Below are positions 6,374-10,869 of a DNA stretch of 10,869 nt, piece after piece. The stretch is taken from assembly GCA_002432715.1 (NCBI GenBank), contig DJGJ01000028.1, positions 1 to 10,869 on the forward strand, in the 5' to 3' direction. Made by a program: the position numbers and the translations under genes. The notes beneath the pieces were generated by a model that saw only the letters and a program-made list of their open reading frames with translations, searched no databases and was not told where the DNA came from. The first letter of the stretch is position 1. Each line of letters starts with the position of its first letter. The DNA is from Sphaerochaeta sp. UBA5849. Its GTDB lineage: Bacteria > Spirochaetota > Spirochaetia > Sphaerochaetales > Sphaerochaetaceae.

Positions 6374-7378
6374 CTATTTGATAGCTTGAATTTCATCTAC
6401 CAAGCCCAAAGACCATTTGCCTGAAGCCTCCAGTTTCTTTACTGCTTCAATGGCCTGCACCCTCAACTTGTCGCGATCTGCGAATGAGGCGTTGTATACG
6501 GCGCCCTCGGCCACCATCTGATCAATCAAACTTTGTTCTGATAACTTTGACTCATTGAACGACCACTCATTGGTGGAATCCAGAGCCTCTTCGATTCCCT
6601 TACGCTGATCTGCACTCAAACCATCCCAAAAGGCTTCATTCACATACCAGGCATTTGCCGCATACATGTCTTCAGTACGGGTGATGTACGGAGCGGCAAG
6701 GTGCCACTTGTTGGCGATAACGTCAGCCACCGGACCATGGGCAGCCTCAACAAGCTTGGTTTTGAGTGCCAGGAATATCTCGTTCCAGGCAACGGTCGTC
6801 GGGCTTGCACCATATGCCTCATAGGACTTAACGAACATTTCGAGACCTGGTGCCCGTATCTTCAGGCCTTTGAAATCTGCTGCAGTGTTCAACGGCTTGA
6901 CTGAGAAAAACATGCGTGAGGCCATCGGAACCGGTGCAATAATTCGGAGTCCGCTGCTCGCAGCCACCTTGTCAGCGAGATCAAGAAACGTCCGGCTTTT
7001 AAAGTAGGCGTTCATATGATCTACATCGCGGAACATAAATCCGAAACTGATCGGCTGAAAGTCTGCATCGTAGGGAACAATCCAGGCAATATCATTGCCG
7101 AACAAGTGTACCGAGCCTTCAACCACCTGATCAAGAATCTGATTGGCGGTTCCCAAGACGGCACCTTGGACGTGGTTGACCTTCAGATTCAATTCGGGGC
7201 GTTTCTCCAATTCTGCCTTGAAATACTCCCCTGCCCGATTTCTCAGCGTGCCAATTGCATCCCCTGTTGCCAGGGTGATGGTCTTCTCCTGCTGAGCGTT
7301 TTGCTCATTTGCTCCTGCAGCAAACAATCCTGCCACCACAAGTGTTACGACAAGTAACATTACCAGCATTCTTTTCAT
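6374..7378 (-). CDS. dctP: TRAP transporter solute-binding protein (DctP family)
   Basis: Extracytoplasmic substrate receptor of a tripartite ATP-independent periplasmic transporter; it captures ligand and passes it to the membrane subunits. It has 334 residues, normal length. Residues 1-22 are a signal peptide: Lys2-Arg3, a hydrophobic core LVMLLVVTLVVAGLF, and cleavage probably near AAG. The DctP pattern is clear: SRMFFSVKPLNTAADFKGLK, then IRAPGLEMF, then WNEIFLALKTKLVEAA. Arg155 and Arg175 are 20 residues apart, as are Arg127 and Arg147 of the sialic-acid receptor SiaP, where they bind the ligand carboxylate. That suggests an acidic ligand here, though not its identity. AAGGAG at 7385-7390 lies 6 bases before the ATG. 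It is the last gene of the operon, 38 bases after dctM, and a terminator follows. Confidence 0.93.
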   Translation of the reverse strand: MKRMLVMLLVVTLVVAGLFAAGANEQNAQQEKTITLATGDAIGTLRNRAGEYFKAELEKRPELNLKVNHVQGAVLGTANQILDQVVEGSVHLFGNDIAWIVPYDADFQPISFGFMFRDVDHMNAYFKSRTFLDLADKVAASSGLRIIAPVPMASRMFFSVKPLNTAADFKGLKIRAPGLEMFVKSYEAYGASPTTVAWNEIFLALKTKLVEAAHGPVADVIANKWHLAAPYITRTEDMYAANAWYVNEAFWDGLSADQRKGIEEALDSTNEWSFNESKLSEQSLIDQMVAEGAVYNASFADRDKLRVQAIEAVKKLEASGKWSLGLVDEIQAIK

Positions 7379-7411
7379 ACGTATCTCCTTTTTCGTAATC
7401 GAGTATCACCA

Positions 7412-7426
7412 CGGGGTCAAGCCCCG
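7412..7426 (-). other. Small G/C hairpin at the dctM-dctP junction
   Basis: CGGGG (7412-7416) and CCCCG (7422-7426) form a 5-base-pair stem. The dctM stop codon (7417-7419) lies in the 5-base loop. No T tract follows on the minus strand, so it is not a normal terminator. It could be an RNA processing or stability element that sets the level of dctP relative to dctM, but it is short and may be chance. Confidence 0.3.
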
Positions 7427-8700
7427 AACAATCGCGGTACAAAGGTAGTTATCGACGGAACCAACGTGATAAGCACCAAGAAAGCCAAATATGGGAAATA
7501 GAAAGGAGCAACGGCCTTGAACATCTGGGCCAGGGTGAGTTTTGTCTGGTTCATCATCACAAACAACAGGGAGCCGAACGGCGGGGTCAGCGTCCCCATC
7601 AGGAGATTGATCAGCATCACCATCGCAAAATGGATGGAGTCAATTCCATAACTTGCTGCGATGGGGAACAGAATCGGGGCCGCTATGAGAACCACAACCG
7701 TAGTCTCCATGAGCATTCCGGCGACAAGCAGCACGACATTGGCTATCAGCAGGAATACAATCGGATTTGTCGTTACATCGAGCATGAAGGCTTGCAACTG
7801 CAGACCTACATTGCCGACACCCATCAACCAGGTGAAGGGGCTGGCAACCAACAGCAGCATACCGAGAATTCCAGTAGTTTTTGCGGATTCCAAAGCACAG
7901 TCAAAAAAGGAAGTCCATGTCAAATCCTTATAGACAAATCCCAGTATGACAGCAAACAGGCACGTAAGGGCTCCCAATTCGGTTGGTGTGGCTATCCCGG
8001 TAATCAAGCCAACAATCAGAAACACTGGAATAGCCAAAGCTGGAACTGCTTTCAGGAAATTGGAGAATCGGACCAGAAGGGGCTCCTTGGGGAGCACAGC
8101 CACCTTCACATGCCCCGATTTCACCATGATGTAGATGGTAATCATCAAGAAACCGCCGAGCATCAACCCAGGAATGAAGCCTGCCAGGAACAGCTTATCC
8201 AATGCAATATTTGCCAATACAGCAATAATTACCATCTGGCCGCTAGGGGGAATGATCGGTCCTATGGTAGCCGAAGCAGCAGTAATAGCCGCACTGAAAG
8301 CCAAGGGATAACCATGCCGCTCCATCTCCTCCATCTCGATTTTGCCAAGACCGGCTGCATCGGCCATTGCAACACCGCTCATCCCTGCAAAAACAATACT
8401 GGAAAGAACGTTCACATGACCGAGTCCACCAGGAATATGTCCGACCGAACTATTGGCAAAGCTGAAAATTCGCTTGGCAATCCCGGATCCGCCCAAAAGA
8501 TTCCCTGCAAATATAAACAAAGGCAAAGCCAAAAGCGGAAAGCTGTCGAGACCGGGACCAAGCCTGCCTGCAACCACCGTGATGGGAAATGTTTGACCCA
8601 TGATCAAATAGGCTACAGTTCCGGCTATGAAGGAAAAGGCAACAGGGACCTCGAGAAAAATTGCCACAAAAATCAATGCTACCATCCAAAGGAAACTCAT
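7417..8700 (-). CDS. dctM: TRAP transporter large permease subunit (DctM family)
   Basis: Main transport subunit in the inner membrane, driving solute uptake with an ion gradient together with DctQ and DctP. The 427 residues are almost wholly hydrophobic, with about a dozen membrane segments, normal for the family. Motifs seen: PLFIFAGNLLGGSGIAKRIF (60-79), ATIGPIIPPSG (144-154), LDKLFLAGFIPGLMLGG (167-183), ATPTELGA (237-244) and GTLTPPFGSLLF (369-380). The two P-P hairpins, at 151-152 and 373-374, mark the two inverted halves of the transport domain. The start ATG overlaps the dctQ stop by four bases (ATGA, 8697-8700), with a G-rich ribosome site AAGGGGG upstream, so translation is probably coupled. 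The substrate is not readable from this subunit. Confidence 0.95.
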   Translation of the reverse strand: MSFLWMVALIFVAIFLEVPVAFSFIAGTVAYLIMGQTFPITVVAGRLGPGLDSFPLLALPLFIFAGNLLGGSGIAKRIFSFANSSVGHIPGGLGHVNVLSSIVFAGMSGVAMADAAGLGKIEMEEMERHGYPLAFSAAITAASATIGPIIPPSGQMVIIAVLANIALDKLFLAGFIPGLMLGGFLMITIYIMVKSGHVKVAVLPKEPLLVRFSNFLKAVPALAIPVFLIVGLITGIATPTELGALTCLFAVILGFVYKDLTWTSFFDCALESAKTTGILGMLLLVASPFTWLMGVGNVGLQLQAFMLDVTTNPIVFLLIANVVLLVAGMLMETTVVVLIAAPILFPIAASYGIDSIHFAMVMLINLLMGTLTPPFGSLLFVMMNQTKLTLAQMFKAVAPFYFPYLAFLVLITLVPSITTFVPRLFGA

Positions 8701-9257
8701 GCTTTGCCCCCTTCTACCGATTTCTTTGTAAATCGATACGCCTTCAACATATAATCCTCGGGATATTCGCTACCCAGCAGCATTTTCACCTCATAGAAAA
8801 GGTAGTAAAGCTCGGTCACACTCATCAGGATTACCGCAATCAAGAGAGGAGTCGAGTAGAAATGGCCTTTACCGATATTCAGCGGCATGGAGGATGTACT
8901 GGTTTTATTCTGTATGGCGATGGAGGCCGGCAAGGTTTGCAAGAGATAGACCATTACGGCAAGTATTATCAATGAAACGAACACTTGGAGGATATGTTTC
9001 CCTGTTTCGGGTAATCGGTGACTGAACGTGGTAATTGTCACATGCGTTTTTGTCATAGAGGCTGCACTTCCACCAAGCATGACAATCCATATGAAAATCA
9101 TGATGACAAATTCCTGAACCCAAATAATAGAGCTGTTGAATATATATCGCATAATGACTTCGAGCACCATTATGCCTACCATCGTGATGATCAGAAGGCC
9201 TCCTATGAGAAGTTCCAATCCCATTATCCGTTCAAGTATTCGTTTTACTTGTCTCAC
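8697..9257 (-). CDS. dctQ: TRAP transporter small membrane subunit (DctQ family)
   Basis: Small inner-membrane subunit that pairs with DctM and helps dock DctP. It has 186 residues and four membrane segments at about 15-36, 47-64, 88-107 and 133-155. The family signature RYIFNSSIIWVQEFVIMIF, with Trp46 and Glu49, is followed by LGGSAASMTKTHVTITTF, with His72 in the conserved place. The start is the GTG at 9257, set by AAGGAG (9265-9270) with a 7-base gap. An ATG overlaps it at 9257-9259 but reads straight into TGA and is not a useful start; the in-frame ATG at codon 12 lacks a comparable site. The first 26 bases overlap the end of the isomerase gene upstream, and the last four overlap dctM, so all three are likely translated from one message. 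Confidence 0.92.
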   Translation of the reverse strand: MRQVKRILERIMGLELLIGGLLIITMVGIMVLEVIMRYIFNSSIIWVQEFVIMIFIWIVMLGGSAASMTKTHVTITTFSHRLPETGKHILQVFVSLIILAVMVYLLQTLPASIAIQNKTSTSSMPLNIGKGHFYSTPLLIAVILMSVTELYYLFYEVKMLLGSEYPEDYMLKAYRFTKKSVEGGKA

Positions 9258-10722
9258 ATCTGATCTCCTTTTCTTGAGAAATTACTACGCACTCTATGTC
9301 AAAAACAGCTGCAATTTTTGCTATTTCTATACTGTGATGGCCGGTACCCAACGCAAAGTGATGAGTCGGCCCCTCCGCCATCCATCTTCGCAAGAATGTT
9401 TTTAGATCAGGCTTGAAGTGAGCATGGGTATTGGTATTTCCAGTTGCCGGAATCTGTCCATCTACAGATTGTCCTTCGGCGACCACGAACTTCAAATCAC
9501 CTTTCTTGGATACTGTGATGGCAAGCATGGTAATCGGCCCCTCCTGGATCTTAAACTCAACTCCTGCACCACTGCCCGGTTTTCCATGGTATTTACTCAG
9601 AGAACGCAGTACCGGCTTGCAATCCGCTATATTTATGTGATGAGGTCCATCATGACCAACCAAAATTGAATTCCGTGCAAAATCCATCGGATGCAACTCA
9701 GCAAAACTTCCCCCGATTTCCAATCGGTCTAGAATCAACATGGCCATCAATGTTTTTAAATCGTATTCACCGCACATAGGAAAACCGGAAGACGTAAGTA
9801 AAGAATTTCCAACAATGAAGTTTGTCACTAGACGGCGCATTTCCGAGCCATCCTCTGCCTCGTAGTAATAGGCAAGACCAGTCAGGTTGCGTTCTTCTAT
9901 CATTTTTTCCAGAGCTACAGCAGTCTTTGCGGCAAGCTGCAAGTCCTCTTCTCGAAGCATGAAGGTGATGGAATCAGATTGAGGATCGGGAGTGTCAAAA
10001 AACGACAGAATCCTTTTTTTCATCAATTGCAGTTCCTCTTCATGTACGTGACGGTACTGTTTCATGACATCATCGGGTTCGACAGGAACCACATGGCAAC
10101 CAAAACTTTTTGTTATGAGCGCAGGATCAACATGCATGTCGTACATTGTTTCCAAGACATGACCCATCAAACCAATGCGAGCATGCTTCAGATCGTGCAC
10201 CACATGAGCAATCCGGCACCAAGAAGCCAATTCCAAATCCGCCTCAGCATCTCCCTCGAGAGTTCCAATGATTACCGGAGGAGTTTTCTTACCCATTCGA
10301 ACAGCAACGGAGCAGAATTCTGGAACACTGCAGATATCATCATTGCAAAGCTGAATAAACGTAGTACTTTTTGCATAATCCATTGCTGTAAGCGGCTGGA
10401 GGGCGACCAGAACCATCGGTATCTGCAATGCCTTTACCAAGGGAGCGAATGTCTCGCTGGTTGCATATGTAAGCATATCAATAAACAATAAGTCGAGATC
10501 GGCTGCATAAATCGCCTTCACAACCTCATAAGCCTTCTCGGAGTTGTCAATTAAGCCGAAATCTATAATATTCTTCTCATAATGCTGCAACTTTGTGTGA
10601 AGCTTTGCTTGCTTCTCATGCATTATTTGCAATAACCCATCAAACTGGTGCCAGTAGGTTGCATGTCCTACACCCAAGAGTCCGATGTTTGCAGCAAGGG
10701 GCTTTCTTCTCTCGACTTGCAT
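9232..10722 (-). CDS. L-fucose/L-arabinose isomerase-family protein
   Basis: Cytoplasmic enzyme of the AraA/FucI fold class, which interconverts aldose and ketose sugars with a bound divalent metal. It has 496 residues, against 500 for E. coli AraA. The N-terminus IGLLGVGHATYWHQFDGLL (13-31) matches the AraA family start. The C-terminal half holds likely active-site residues: Glu319 in CGEYDLKTL, Glu342 in GGSFAELHP, His357 in VGHDGPHHIN, and a His cluster at 454-463 (THHFALGTGHH). These fit the two Glu and two His of AraA (E306, E333, H350, H450) by eye. The start ATG at 10722 has GGAGG 7 bases upstream. It is the first gene of the operon, overlapping dctQ by 26 bases, so its substrate probably comes in through the TRAP transporter. 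The real substrate is unknown; it need not be arabinose. Confidence 0.85.
   Translation of the reverse strand: MQVERRKPLAANIGLLGVGHATYWHQFDGLLQIMHEKQAKLHTKLQHYEKNIIDFGLIDNSEKAYEVVKAIYAADLDLLFIDMLTYATSETFAPLVKALQIPMVLVALQPLTAMDYAKSTTFIQLCNDDICSVPEFCSVAVRMGKKTPPVIIGTLEGDAEADLELASWCRIAHVVHDLKHARIGLMGHVLETMYDMHVDPALITKSFGCHVVPVEPDDVMKQYRHVHEEELQLMKKRILSFFDTPDPQSDSITFMLREEDLQLAAKTAVALEKMIEERNLTGLAYYYEAEDGSEMRRLVTNFIVGNSLLTSSGFPMCGEYDLKTLMAMLILDRLEIGGSFAELHPMDFARNSILVGHDGPHHINIADCKPVLRSLSKYHGKPGSGAGVEFKIQEGPITMLAITVSKKGDLKFVVAEGQSVDGQIPATGNTNTHAHFKPDLKTFLRRWMAEGPTHHFALGTGHHSIEIAKIAAVFDIECVVISQEKEIRCETSKTNT
9265..9270 (-). promoter_or_regulatory. Ribosome binding site for dctQ
   Basis: AAGGAG on the minus strand, 7 bases before the GTG at 9257, lies inside the coding region of the upstream isomerase gene. 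It decides the GTG start over the overlapping out-of-frame ATG. Confidence 0.65.
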
Positions 10723-10760
10723 GAATATTCCTCCAATCTTCTATGTGTCTGTCCATGTTC

Positions 10761-10789
10761 ATTATTGGCTTGAAAAAATATGCAGTCAA
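10761..10789 (-). promoter_or_regulatory. Promoter of the isomerase-TRAP operon
   Basis: On the minus strand TTGACT (10784-10789) and AATAAT (10761-10766) are 17 bases apart, each matching 5 of 6 sigma-70 consensus bases. The start codon is 38 bases downstream of the -10 box. The sequence upstream is strongly AT-rich, which would help such a promoter. Confidence 0.7.
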
Positions 10790-10799
10790 ACAATATTTG

Positions 10800-10814
10800 T
10801 GCAATTGAATTGCA
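10800..10814. promoter_or_regulatory. Perfect 15-base palindrome, candidate operator of the isomerase-TRAP operon
   Basis: TGCAATTGAATTGCA is a perfect inverted repeat of two 7-base arms around one G. It ends 10 bases upstream of the -35 box, the usual place for an activator or a distal repressor site. The regulator would not be the TetR protein in this window, whose region lacks this sequence; it may be encoded beyond the right edge. The remaining sequence to 10869 is A/T-rich, with a repeated CTTTATAT at about 10835-10850 and a final T run without a stem, and shows no gene. Confidence 0.45.
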
Positions 10815-10869
10815 TATAATTTGTATTTTGTAAACTTTATATCTTTATATTATTTAATTTTATTTTTTT

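Noticed and set aside
7630..8754. A 374-codon open frame on the plus strand opposite dctM
   Set aside because: Its translation is rich in Gln, His, Asn and Cys, with no domain and no membrane or motif logic; it is the complement of a hydrophobic permease gene.
10840..10869. T-rich right edge as a terminator
   Set aside because: No stem precedes the T run within the window; it is more simply explained as AT-rich intergenic DNA.

Overview
The window looks like chromosomal DNA of a diderm bacterium, most probably a free-living spirochaete of the Sphaerochaeta type. That guess rests on the overall look of the proteins (TRAP transporter, YhhN remnant, TetR protein, usher-like outer-membrane protein) and on base composition near half G+C. 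It is an inference and was not tested by any search. No phage, insertion sequence, CRISPR array or rRNA is visible.

Left block (1-4774, all minus strand): a TetR/DhaS-like regulator, then a PapD-like periplasmic chaperone, then a very long outer-membrane usher-like protein whose stop codon is the first three bases of the window. Together they are part of a chaperone-usher system for surface fibres. No pilin subunit is in the window, so any subunit genes would lie beyond position 1. The usher is unusual. It has a hydrophobic N-terminal segment, then a proline-rich stretch of about 105 residues, then usher domains, then an acidic C-terminal tail with three FDES repeats.

Middle (4775-6313): a clean tRNA-Pro(GGG) gene with a promoter and a rho-independent terminator on the plus strand. 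It is followed by about 1.2 kb of gene debris on the same strand: a YhhN-family membrane protein with an internal deletion and frame change, and a calcineurin-like metallophosphoesterase with a frameshift, an in-frame stop and a lost metal-binding His.

Right block (6312-10869, minus strand): a four-gene operon running from a good promoter near 10761-10789. Its order is an L-fucose/L-arabinose isomerase-family protein, then TRAP transporter small subunit (DctQ), large subunit (DctM) and solute receptor (DctP), closed by a terminator hairpin. The genes overlap or are closely spaced. The likely job is uptake and first-step metabolism of a sugar or sugar-derived acid. A 15-base perfect palindrome just upstream of the promoter is a candidate operator.

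The best candidates for something undescribed are the modified usher with its chaperone, and the pairing of an aldose/ketose isomerase-family enzyme with a TRAP transporter that appears to carry the carboxylate-binding arginine pair.
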